Of a stretch of 64,000 nucleotides of DNA, positions 38,578-48,304 are shown one piece after another. The notes below the pieces were generated by a model. It was given only the letters and a program-made list of their open reading frames with translations. It was not told the origin of the DNA and made no database searches. The position numbers were made by a program, and so were the translations under genes. This DNA is from Anaerolineae bacterium. GTDB lineage: Bacteria; Chloroflexota; Anaerolineae; Aggregatilineales; JAFGMM01. Position 1 is the stretch's first letter. Every line of letters starts with the position of its first letter. The stretch spans positions 1-64,000 of the forward strand of contig JAOSJO010000022.1 in assembly GCA_027494055.1 (NCBI GenBank). Direction: 5' to 3'.

Positions 38578-38782
38578 AAGCGAAATCGGCAACTGGAAAC
38601 AGCGCACGTACATCACCGGGGCGGTGGCGGGGCTGGTCGTGGGCGTGCTGGCGGCCTACCTGTTTATCCGCGCCGCCGACGAGAACGGTCATGGCACGCC
38701 GAAGGTCAACACGATGGACGCCATTCGCCTCAGCGCGACCACCATCGGCCTCCTGCGCCAGATCGCCACGCTGGGCCGCTAG
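38570..38782 (+). CDS. Small single-TM hypothetical protein (70 aa)
   Basis: MSESEIGNWKQRTYITGAVAGLVVGVLAAYLFIRAADENGHG...; start overlaps the upstream stop (translational coupling). Confidence 0.6.
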   Translation: MSESEIGNWKQRTYITGAVAGLVVGVLAAYLFIRAADENGHGTPKVNTMDAIRLSATTIGLLRQIATLGR

Positions 38783-38839
38783 CGGCGGCGCACGCCACTG
38801 CTAGCAAGCGAAGGGGCGGGCCTTGGACCCGCCCCATGT

Positions 38840-39586
38840 CTAGTGCATCCCCGCCAGCTCCTGCACCCGGCGCTCAAACACCTGTGCATTCCACCCGGCC
38901 ATATCGCCCACCAGGTTGCCGCGCGCGTCGAAGAACCCGAACGCGGGTATGCTGTTGCTGAAGAAACCCCTGATTAGCGCCCATTCCTCGTCGCTGGCGT
39001 AGTCCGCATTGACATATCTGAACGCGATCACACCGGCGTATTGCTGTTCGGCCCTGTACACGACAGGGTTTGCCTGCTGGCAGACATCTCACCAGTCCGC
39101 ATAGACATACACGATCAACGGGCGCTGCTTGACGTCCGCTGGCGCGCCCTCCGGCGCGGCAGCCGGCGCGCCAGAGAGGGACGACGAAATGGTGTGGAGC
39201 GCCGCCCCCGCAACCAGGACCAGCGCCGCCACGAGCAGCGCAAGCCCGATCAGGCTCTCGATCTGGTCGCGGCGGGGCCTGTCGGTGGGCGCGGGGGGCG
39301 CGCCGTCCTGGGGACCTTCGGCGAGGCGGCGCTTGAGGATCGCCAGGGCTTCGCGGGCGCGGGGAAACTCCGGCTCGATGGCGAGCACGTTCGTGACAGC
39401 GGTGCACGCCTCCGCGAGGTCGGGGGCGACCTTGGCGTAGCGCCACCAGCCCGCCGCGTTGTGCGCGTCGCGCGAGAGCACGTGCCGCAGCGCGCGGCGC
39501 GCCTCGTCGTAGCGCCCGTCCTTGATAAGCTGGTCGATGCGGTTCAGGCTCATGGCCTGCGGTTCGAAGGGTTGGACCGCGCTCAT
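38840..39586 (-). CDS. Membrane-anchored TPR-like plus thioredoxin-like protein with in-frame TGA at the redox Cys position (candidate selenoprotein)
   Basis: ORFs 39089-39586 and 38840-39061 are in the same frame, separated by TGA at 39091-39089: ...PLIVYVYADW-(TGA)-DVCQQANPVVYRAEQQYAGVIAFRYVNADYASDEEWALIRGFFSNSIPAFGFFDARGNLVGDMAGW...; TM helix LIGLALLVAALVLVAGAALH. Confidence 0.6.
39052..39068 (-). promoter_or_regulatory. SECIS-like hairpin downstream of the in-frame TGA
   Basis: Minus strand CCCTGT-CGTGT-ACAGGG; 6-bp stem, 5-nt loop with G at position 2; stem begins 20 nt after the TGA. Confidence 0.4.
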
Positions 39587-39787
39587 GCGTTGCTGCCTCG
39601 CCCTGTATCCTGGTCTTACGTAACCATTTTACAATGGAACCTTCAAGCAAAGATGAAGGTTTTGTGCATTTCGGGCCGCGTTCCCACCCGCCGCTTCCGT
39701 CCACGTTCTGAGGTGCGCGACTGTTGGATTTTGAATGATTACACGAGGGATGCTCTCTTGACCGCCCGTAGCGGCACAGCACGCTGT

Positions 39788-39882
39788 GCCCCTATCCACC
39801 GCCCTATCTGGCGGTAGGGGCGAACCGGCGGTTCGCCCCTACGCCCCGACATCTCGAGGCCTGTGATAGGCGCAGAGCCTGC
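39788..39882. repeat. Palindromic interspersed repeat, family A copy 1
   Basis: GCCCCTATCCACCGCCCTATCTGGCGGTAGGGGCGAACCGGCGGTTCGCCCCTAC...CATCTCGAGGCCTGTGATAGGCGCAGAGCC. Confidence 0.8.
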
Positions 39883-39988
39883 CGTGACTCTGCGAAGAGA
39901 TTACCGAGGTAACTCATCAAGTGTTGACGCGCTTCGCAAAACGTAGCGCAGCGCCGTGCAGGAGGCCGGTGGCAGCCCCACGCGCCGG

Positions 39989-40969
39989 CTAGCTGTGCCC
40001 CACGATGGCGCGCGGCTGGTAGGGTTCTTCCAGGTGCGCGATCTCGTCCGCAGATAGCGCGATCTCCAACGCGGCGACCGCCTCCTCCAGGTGGGGAATT
40101 TTGCTCGCGCCGATGATGGGGCTGGTGATGCCCGGCTTATGCAACATCCACGCCAGCGCAATCTGCGCAGGCGCGCAGCCGTGCTGCTCTGCCAGCGCCA
40201 CCACGCGGTCCACCACGTCGAAATCGTCGTCCCTGAAGTAGAAGTTGTGCGCCAGGTCGTCGGTGTGGCTGCGCTTGGTCGCCCCGCCCTTGTCGCGCGT
40301 CCGGTTGCCGGCCAGGAAGCCCCGCGCCAGCGGACTCCAGGGGATGAGGCCCACGCCTTCCGCCCGGCACAGCGGGATCATCTCGCGCTCTTCCTCGCGG
40401 TAGACCAGGTTGTAATGGTTCTGCATCGAGACGAACCGCGTCCAGCCGTGCAGGTCGGCGACGTAGAGCGCCTTGGCGAACTGCCACGCATACATGCTCG
40501 ACGCGCCGATGTAGCGCGCCTTGCCCGCCCGCACCACGTCGTGCAGCGCTTCGAGCGTCTCTTCGATGGGCGTGCTGTAATCCCAGCGGTGAATCTGGTA
40601 CAGGTCCACGTAATCCAGGCCCAGGCGGCGCAGCGAAGCGTCGATTGAGTCCATGATGTGCTTGCGCGAGAGGCCCCGCGCGTTCGGGTCGTCGCTCATG
40701 GGGTGGTAGACCTTGGTCGCAATCACCACCTCGTCGCGGCGCGTGAAGTCGCGCAGGGCGCGGCCCGTGATCTCCTCGCTGACGCCCAGCGAGTACATGT
40801 CTGCCGTGTCGAAGAAGTTGATGCCCAACTCCACCGCGCGCTTGATGATGGGGCGGCTGGTCTCCTCGTCCAGCACCCATGCGCGCCACGCCGGCGTGCC
40901 GTAGGTCATCATGCCGAGGCAAATGCGCGACACTTTCAGGCCGGTGCGGCCCAGGTTGACGTATTCCAT
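39989..40969 (-). CDS. Aldo/keto reductase
   Basis: MEYVNLGRTGLKVSRICLGMMTYG...NFFDTADMYSLGVSEEITGRAL...DYVDLYQIHRWDYSTPIEETLEAL. Confidence 0.94.
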   Translation of the reverse strand: MEYVNLGRTGLKVSRICLGMMTYGTPAWRAWVLDEETSRPIIKRAVELGINFFDTADMYSLGVSEEITGRALRDFTRRDEVVIATKVYHPMSDDPNARGLSRKHIMDSIDASLRRLGLDYVDLYQIHRWDYSTPIEETLEALHDVVRAGKARYIGASSMYAWQFAKALYVADLHGWTRFVSMQNHYNLVYREEEREMIPLCRAEGVGLIPWSPLARGFLAGNRTRDKGGATKRSHTDDLAHNFYFRDDDFDVVDRVVALAEQHGCAPAQIALAWMLHKPGITSPIIGASKIPHLEEAVAALEIALSADEIAHLEEPYQPRAIVGHS

Positions 40970-41240
40970 CGATGGCTCCTTTCACGTATGGGTGTGCGAT
41001 CAAGGCTGCCGCGCGCCGGCGGCAGCCCGGAGCGGTTTCTGCGCTCTTGGCGTGTATTTGTAAGTATAACATGCCCGGCGGCGACGCCGGACGCGGCGGC
41101 GCGGTTAGATGACAGCGTTCGGGAACGGGGATGCACGCGCCCAGATGCGTAACACGAAAGCACGAAACACGCGAAGCCAGGAAAGGATTGGGCGTTTTCT
41201 TCCGCGCTTTTCGTGGCTTTTATCTGTTCACCTTTTGGTT

Positions 41241-41316
41241 CCCGCGACTGAAATCGCGGGCTAATTCGTTTTCTCACCCGCTATCTTCTGCGATTAACCG
41301 ACGACTTCAGTCGTCG
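41241..41316. repeat. Two short palindromes (CCCGCGACTGAAATCGCGGG and CGACGACTTCAGTCGTCG)
   Basis: Perfect or near-perfect inverted repeats at 41241-41260 and 41299-41316 in intergenic DNA. Confidence 0.6.
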
Positions 41317-41663
41317 AGCTACGAAAAGCACACTATAGCGTGATACCGTGCGGACAACGTGAATGGATACCGTGGCTTCGTGTTTCCAATCTGCGCTGCC
41401 TCCCGGACTTTGCCATGCAATGGCGAGGTTAACCTGTGAGTCCATTGCTTGAATGCGCAACGCGCGGGGCGCGGGTTGCCGCTTTGCCCAAATCGGGCTA
41501 AACTCCCGCGCAGTAAGAGACGCGCAACCAGGACCGGCTGTGTGAGGGGCGGCTGGCGGGGCGGCGCGTGCTGTTTATTTGGTACAATCAGGAATCAAAG
41601 GAACAACGCGCCGCGCGAAGCGTTATTAAAGGTAGCGGTGTAGCAGGTATCGGGGGCGGAGTT

Positions 41664-44180
41664 GTGAAGCACATCCTGGCCTTGCTGCTGGTGCTGGGGC
41701 TGGCCCTGTCGCTCGGTGGCGCCCCTGCCCCACAGAGCAGTGCGACCGTTCAGATGAGCATCGAGGCCGGCTTCGATGGCTACTACCGGGCAAGCGCCTG
41801 GGTGCCGGTCTTCATCAATGTGAGCAACAACGGCCCGGACATCTCCGGCGAACTCCTGGTGCGCACGGTGGTGCGCGGCGTCGTTTTCGCCACCCCCATC
41901 GAACTCCCCACCCAGTCGCGCAAGCAGATCACGCTTTACATCACGCTCGACGGCACGGAGCCGGCCATCAACGTCGAACTGATGCATCACGGCATCCTCG
42001 TGGAGCGCATCGGCGCGCCCGTCCGCCTGGTGCAGCAACCAGACGTGCTCTACGGCGTCATCAGCGACGCGCCCGGCGGCGGCGTCAACCTCGACCGGGT
42101 GCGCCCGTTCGTCGGTGAGGCGTACCAGGCCAACCTGGGCATCCAACAACTGCCCGCACAGCCAGAGGCGCTCCGCGCCTTTGACGCAATCTACATCGGC
42201 GATGCGGACAGCGGGCGGCTCTCGCCGGCGCAGCGCCAGGCCCTCGCCGACTGGGTGCTGCGCGGCGGGCACCTCATCGTCAGCGGCGGGGCGTCGTGGC
42301 AGCGCACCACCGCCGGCCTGGGCGACCTCGTGCCGGCGGAGATCGACGGCACCACGACCGTCGCCGGTCTCGCCCCGCTGGAGGCGTACCTCGGTCGCCT
42401 CGGCGCAATGAGCGAAGCGCCCACCATCGTCACGACCGGGGCGGTCCGGGCCGGCGCGGAGGTGCTGGTCGCCATTCCGGGCGCGGACAGCGGCGCGGAT
42501 GTGCCGCTGCTGGTGCGCGACGCCTACGGCCAGGGCGTCGTCGATTACCTTGCCGCCGACCCCGCCACCGAACCGCTGATCTCGTGGGCCAACACGCCGG
42601 AACTCTGGACCACCCTGCTCACCTCCGCCGACCAGCGGCCAAGCTGGTGGGCCGGCTTCGGCGTCACGTCGAGCAGTTGGGGAGAGGCGCAGGACGCCAC
42701 CGAAATCATCCCGTTCGCGCTGCCCTCGCCCAACGTGATCGCCGGCTTCCTGATCGTCTACGTGCTGCTGATCGGGCCGCTCAACTACCTGGTGCTCAAC
42801 CGCCTGGGGCGGCGCGAGCTGGCGTGGATCACCATCCCGGCGATGATCCTGCTCTTCGGCGTCCTCGCCTACCTGACCGGCTTCGGGCTGCGCGGCACGC
42901 GCGCCGTCGTCAACCGGCTGCACGTGGTGCGCGTCTGGCCCGATGTGGACCGCGCCCAGGTCGAAGGGCTGGTCGGGCTGTGGTCACCCTTCCGCACCAC
43001 GTACACGGTGTCGGCGCCAGAGGGCCACACCCTGCAACCCATCCCGACCGGGGGCGGGCTCGTGGGCCTGAGCACAACGCGCGTCGAGGAAACTGATGTC
43101 TTCACTGTACAGGACGTGCCGGTCAACATCGGGTCGGTGCAGGGTTTGTCACGCAGGGCTACATCGACAATCCCCCCACGCTCGACGCCTCAGCGGCGCT
43201 GACCTTCCAGGGCTTCGGCGACGAGGCGACGGTGCGGGGGCAGCGTGACCAACCTGAACGACTTCCCGCTGGCGGATGCGGTCGTGCTGGTGCGCGGGAG
43301 CGCCTGGCCGCTCGGCACCCTTGAGCCGGCGGCGAGCAAACCCTTCCTGGTGTCGTTGCCCGGTTACAACGCCGACGACCCTGCCAGCGCGCCGCCCGCG
43401 CCGCTCGCGCTCGATTACCGCTACGACGTGCGCGGCGGCTATTACTACGGGTACGTCAACCCCAGGGGCGGGTCGGTCACGACGCAGGACATCCTCAACG
43501 CGCCGGACGACCTGTCGTACCGCGCCATCGGCACCGACCGCGACCGCGAACTGCGCCGCCGCCAGATGTTGCTGGAGGCGCTCGTCAACGACCTGCACCC
43601 GACGGCCGGCCGGGGCAACAACGTCTACATCGCCGCCTGGGCGGACCACGCCCCCATCGATGTGACCCTGATCGGCGCGGAGTACACGACGGTGGACAGC
43701 ACGCTCTACCTGTTCCAGGTGCCGGTCACCATCGAGACGCCGGACACGGAAGTCGTCATCAGCCCGCACGCGATGAGCTGGTCGATCTCCAAGGCGAGCA
43801 CGCGCTTTGACCTGATTCCCACCGCGCCGCGCAGCACCTACGGCAGTCGCAGCAGCTTCATGCTGGGCATCGACGAGCGCGTGGGGTTCCGCTTCACGCC
43901 GCTGCCCGGCCTGCGCCCCGCGCAGGTCACCGGCCTGAGCGTCAACCTGGAGGCAGTCGGCGGTGTGGACCTCCCCGGCGTCGCCCTGTGGGACTGGGCG
44001 GCTGGCGAGTGGGAGGTTGTGCCGGTAGACTGGGGCGCGAACAACGTCGCAGACGCCGCGCGCTTTGTCGGGCCGGAGGCCGCCGTGGAAGTGCTGCTCT
44101 TCAACCCGCTCACCGAGATGCCGGTCTCGATCTGGCGCGTGGAGATCACCCTTTTCGGTAAGCTGCAAGGGGACGTGTGA
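41664..44180 (+). CDS. Secreted/membrane protein linked to ABC transporter genes (frameshifts near 43150 and 43235)
   Basis: Signal peptide VKHILALLLVLGLALSLGGAPAP; VLRGGHLIVSGGASWQRT; C-terminal TM region NVIAGFLIVYVLLIGPLNYLVLNRLGRRELAWITIPAMILLFGVLAYL. Confidence 0.75.
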
Positions 44181-44181
44181 G

Positions 44182-45133
44182 ATGGCGCTGATTATCGAGA
44201 CCCACGACCTCGTGAAACGCTATGGCAAGCTGACTGCCGTCAACGACCTGTCGCTCCAGGTCGACGAGGGGGGCGATTTACGGTTTCGTCGGCCCCAACG
44301 GCGCGGGCAAGACCACCACCATGCGCATCCTGACCACGCTGCTGCGCCCCACCTCCGGCCAGGCCTACGTGGCCGGCCACTCGGTGAACAAGACGCCGCG
44401 CAGCGTGCGCCGCGCCATCGGCTATATGCCCGACTTCTTCGGCGTCTATGACGACATGAAGGTGTGGGAGTACCTGGACTTCTTCGCCGCCTGTTACGAG
44501 ATCCCCGAACGCGACCGCCCCGGCCTCATCAACGACCTCCTGGAACTGGTTGACCTGAAGCACCGCCGCGAGGACATGGTGGACACCCTCTCGCGCGGCA
44601 TGAAGCAGCGGCTGTGCCTGGCGCGCACCCTGGCGCACGACCCACAGGTCCTCATCCTCGACGAGCCGGCCTCTGGCCTGGACCCGCGCGCCCGCATCGA
44701 GATTCGCGAACTGCTGGTGGAGCTGGCCCGGATGGGCAAGACCATCTTCTTCTCGTCGCACATCCTGGCCGACGTGGCCGAGATCTGCACCCACATCGGC
44801 ATCATCGAGGCGGGCGAGATGGTGGCGCAGGGCAGCATGAGCGAGATGCGCCGCACGCTGATCCCGCACCGCGAGATCACGATCACCATGCTTGAGGGCG
44901 TCGAGGCGGCCAGGGCCACCCTCTCGGCGATTGCGGGCGTGACCGAGGTGACCGACATGCCGCCCAGCGAGGGCCGCCCGCGCCTGCACGTCAAGTTCGT
45001 CGGCGAGGATACCGGCGTCACCGCGATCCTCCAGACGCTCACGCAGGCGGGCGTGCCGGTCGTGAGCTTCGCCGAGGAGACGAAAGACCTGGAGTCGGTG
45101 TTCATGCGCGCCACGAAGGGGATCGTCTCATGA
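44182..45133 (+). CDS. ABC transporter ATP-binding protein (frameshift near 44270)
   Basis: FVGPNGAGKTTTMRIL Walker A; LSRGMKQRLCLARTLAHDPQVLILDEPASGLDPRARIEIR. Confidence 0.95.
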
Positions 45134-46053
45134 CGGTGGAGGCCCACCCACGCCGGGGGTTCTCCGAGCGGCTGCGCGGCAACCCGGTCGTGCTGAAGGA
45201 GTTGCGCGGCAGGATGCGCGGCCCGCGCGCCTTCGCCGTGATGACGGTCTACCTGGGGCTGACCAGCGGCCTCACGGTGCTGCTCTACGTCTTGCAAGCC
45301 GAGGCGATCAACCGCACCTCCACGCCCACCGGGAGCGACATCGGGCGCGTGCTCTTCTATGGCGTGGTCGCCATCGAGCTTTTCCTCGTGACCTTCATCG
45401 GCCCGGCCTTCACCGCGAGCGCGATCAGCGGCGAGCGCGAGCACCGCACCTACGAACTGCTGCGCACGACGCTGCTCTCCGCGAGCGCGCTGATGTTCGG
45501 TAAGCTGGTCTCGGCGCTGTCGTACATCGTGCTGCTGCTGTTTGCGGCGATCCCGCTCCAGGCCATCGCGTTTCTGTTTGGCGGCGTCAGCGTCGAGGAG
45601 CTGGTGCTCAGCCTGGTGATCCTGCTCGCGACCGCGCTGCAATTCGGCACGGTGGGGCTGTATTTCTCCGCCATCATGGACCGCACCCTCCCCGCCAGCG
45701 TCCTGACGTACAGCTACGCGCTGTTCACCACCGTCGGCCTGCCCATTTTCCTCGCGATCTTCCTGCCCATCTTCTCGCCGCTCGTCCGCCTGATTAACTC
45801 GTCGGCGGTGCAGGCGGCGGCGCTCTACGCGAGCGGGATCGTCGTGAGCACGAACCCGATTGCCACCATGCTCATCACGCAGACGTTCATCGCCGAGCGG
45901 CAGGAAATCGGCGCGTTTCAGTTCACGCTCGCGACAGGCCAGCAGGTGCCGGTCATCTCGCCGTGGATCCCATACACGATCTTCGCCGTGCTCACCTCGG
46001 TGGTGTTGATGTGGCTGACGGTGCAGCGCATTCGCCAGCAGGCGGACGAGTAG
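45130..46053 (+). CDS. ABC transporter permease
   Basis: Multipass; GPAFTASAISGEREHRTYELLRTTLLSASALMFGKLVSALSYIVLLLFAAIPLQAIAFLFGGVS. Confidence 0.9.
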   Translation: MTVEAHPRRGFSERLRGNPVVLKELRGRMRGPRAFAVMTVYLGLTSGLTVLLYVLQAEAINRTSTPTGSDIGRVLFYGVVAIELFLVTFIGPAFTASAISGEREHRTYELLRTTLLSASALMFGKLVSALSYIVLLLFAAIPLQAIAFLFGGVSVEELVLSLVILLATALQFGTVGLYFSAIMDRTLPASVLTYSYALFTTVGLPIFLAIFLPIFSPLVRLINSSAVQAAALYASGIVVSTNPIATMLITQTFIAERQEIGAFQFTLATGQQVPVISPWIPYTIFAVLTSVVLMWLTVQRIRQQADE

Positions 46054-46111
46054 GCTGCGCGATGCGGCAGCGGCGGGCGCATTTCGATTTAGGGGCAAGG
46101 ATGGGTTGGCA

Positions 46112-46142
46112 GCTCCCAGGGAGCTTGAAGCGCCCTGGGAGC
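46112..46142. repeat. Short inverted repeat, family B copy 1
   Basis: GCTCCCAGGG-AGCTTGAAGCG-CCCTGGGAGC. Confidence 0.65.
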
Positions 46143-46247
46143 TATGGGATGCCCCCTGATGAAGTTACCCTTTGCGGCGTAGACCCCTTGTCTGCGGTGG
46201 TTGAGTCGGTATACGATAAGAGCAGGTGTAGTTGAGACAGGTGCGCC

Positions 46248-48075
46248 ATGATACAGCCGGCGGCAGGTCAGGACATCAGCAAGCTCATCGCGGCATGGAA
46301 CGTGCGGCTGCGCCTCCAGCAGGCGCTGCACTGGCTGCCGCGCGGCCTATCGGCGGGGCTGGTCGCCGCCATTGTGATTGGCGTGGCGGCGCGCCTGCGG
46401 CCCATCCTGCTGCAAGAGCAGGTGCTTGTGGTCGGCCTGGGGGCGGCGGCAGCCGGCGGCCTGATCGCCTTCGTCGTCGTGTGGCTCTGGCCGCGCCCCA
46501 CGCTGGACTACGCGCGCCGCTATGACGCGCTGTTTGGCCTCAAGGAACGCCTGAGCACCGCGCTCGAACTCGTCGCCGGGCGGCTCGTCGCCGTGCACGG
46601 GGAGATCGCCGCGCTGCAACTGGAAGACGCCGTGACGAAGGCGCGCAGCGTCGATTACCGCGCGCACATGCCGCTTACGATCCGCTGGCGCGACTGGTTG
46701 ATCGCGCTGGGGCTGCTGGGGCTGTTCCTGCTGGTCTGGTGGCTGCCCAACCAGCAGGCCGCCGTGGCCGCGCAGCAGCAGGCGTTCGCGCAGGCGCTCG
46801 AAGGCCAGGTGGCCGACCTGCGCGACCTGCGCGAGGAGGTGCTCTCCGACTCGAGCCTCACCGAGGAAGAGCGCGAGGCGATCCTCAACACGCTGGACGA
46901 GACCATGGAGACGCTGGAACAGCCGGGCGTCTCGCGCGAGGAGGCGGTCGCGACGCTCTCCGAGGCGGAGGAGCAACTGCGCGAGCTGGCCGACAACGCC
47001 GACGACGCGCGCCGGATGGGCGACCTTGCCGAGGCGGGCGCGGCGCTCAACGAGGAGCCGGCCCAGGAGTTGGGCGAGGCGATGCAACAGGGCGACATGG
47101 AAAGCGCCGCCCAGCAAGCCGACCTGCTGGGCCAGCGGCTGGAGGGGCTGTCAGAGGCGCAGCGCCAGCAGTTGGCGGAACAACTCGAACAGGCGGCGGA
47201 GGCGCTGGAGGGCAGCAACCCCGAAGTGGCGCAGCAGATGCGTGAGGCGGCTGAAGCCCTCCGCGAGGGCGACCTCGAAGGCGCACAGGAGGCGCTGGAG
47301 CAGCTCTCGCAGCAGTTGCAGCAGCAGGACCAGCAAGGACAACAAGGGCAACAGGGGCAGCAAAGCCAGCAGGGCGAGCAGGCGCAGCAGACAATCGAGC
47401 GCATGGCCGACCAGATGCAGCAGGGCCAGCAGCAGATGGCGCAGCAGGGTCAGATGCCGGGCGAGCAGGACCCGCAGGGCCAGAGCCGGCCCGGCCAGAG
47501 CAGCCAGCAGGGGCAGCCCGGCAGCATGGGGAGCGAGAACCAGACCGAGAGTCAAGGCGGGCTGACGGGCGAGAGCGAGGGCACGGCCAACCAGCTCGGC
47601 GAGGGCAACCAGCCGGGCGCGGGCGAGATGACGGGCTTCGCCGAGGGTGAAGCGCCCGGCGGCCAGGGCATGGGCGAGCAGCAGGGCCAGCAGGAGGGCG
47701 AGGCGCGGCGCGGGCGAGGGCCAGGCCGGCTTTGGCGAGAGTACCGGCGCGGGTGGCGCGGCGGAAGAGGAGATCGGCACGGACAACGAGCCGGGTGGCA
47801 GAGGCGAGCGCCAGTACGAAGCGATCCTCGACCCCTCCCGCATCGGCGGGCAGGGCGCGGACGAGGTTGACCTGCCGATCAACCCCGAAGACCTGGAAGA
47901 GCTGCCCTGGCAGCCGGGCGAGCTTGCGATCCCGGAGGAGGGCGAGAGCCTGGTGCCGTACAGCGAGGTCTTCGGCGACTACGCCAACGCGGTCGACGAA
48001 GCGATGGAGAGCGGGCGCATCCCTCTGGGGCTGCGCGGCGTCATCCGCGAGTATTTCTCCTCGTTGGAGCCATAA
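46248..48075 (+). CDS. Membrane protein with N-terminal TM helices and a long Gln-rich coiled-coil/low-complexity region (frameshift near 47705)
   Basis: Three hydrophobic segments, then EEAEEQLRELADNADDAR..., QQLQQQDQQGQQGQQGQQSQQGEQAQQ; conserved C-terminus VPYSEVFGDYANAVDEAMESGRIPLGLRGVIREYFSSLEP. Confidence 0.75.
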
Positions 48076-48118
48076 ACTCCTGCGCGTTTCTTCCCCTGCT
48101 CTGAAAGTCGCGGTCTGG

Positions 48119-48154
48119 TCGCTCCCAGGGGACTTGAAGCTCCGTGGGAGTTGG
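48119..48154. repeat. Short inverted repeat, family B copy 2
   Basis: TCGCTCCCAGGGGACTTGAAGCTCCGTGGGAGTTGGGGAT aligns to the copy at 46112. Confidence 0.55.
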
Positions 48155-48304
48155 GGATTCGAGAAGAAAGTACATTATCGGATTGATTTCTTCAGGCGCG
48201 TTGGTCGGTGGGCTACGGAATACACACAACGGCACGACGCCAAAGCTGAACGGATACACAGAGGTGTTCGACGCCGCGCACTCCGGGTAAAATGACCGCT
48301 CACC

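Noticed and set aside
38840-39586. Genome-wide TGA recoding (e.g. TGA=Trp) as an explanation for the in-frame TGA
   Set aside because: Other genes in the window use TGA as a functional stop (e.g. PBP2 at 16143-16145, ftsL-like at 61021-61023), and Trp would not fit the redox Cys position.
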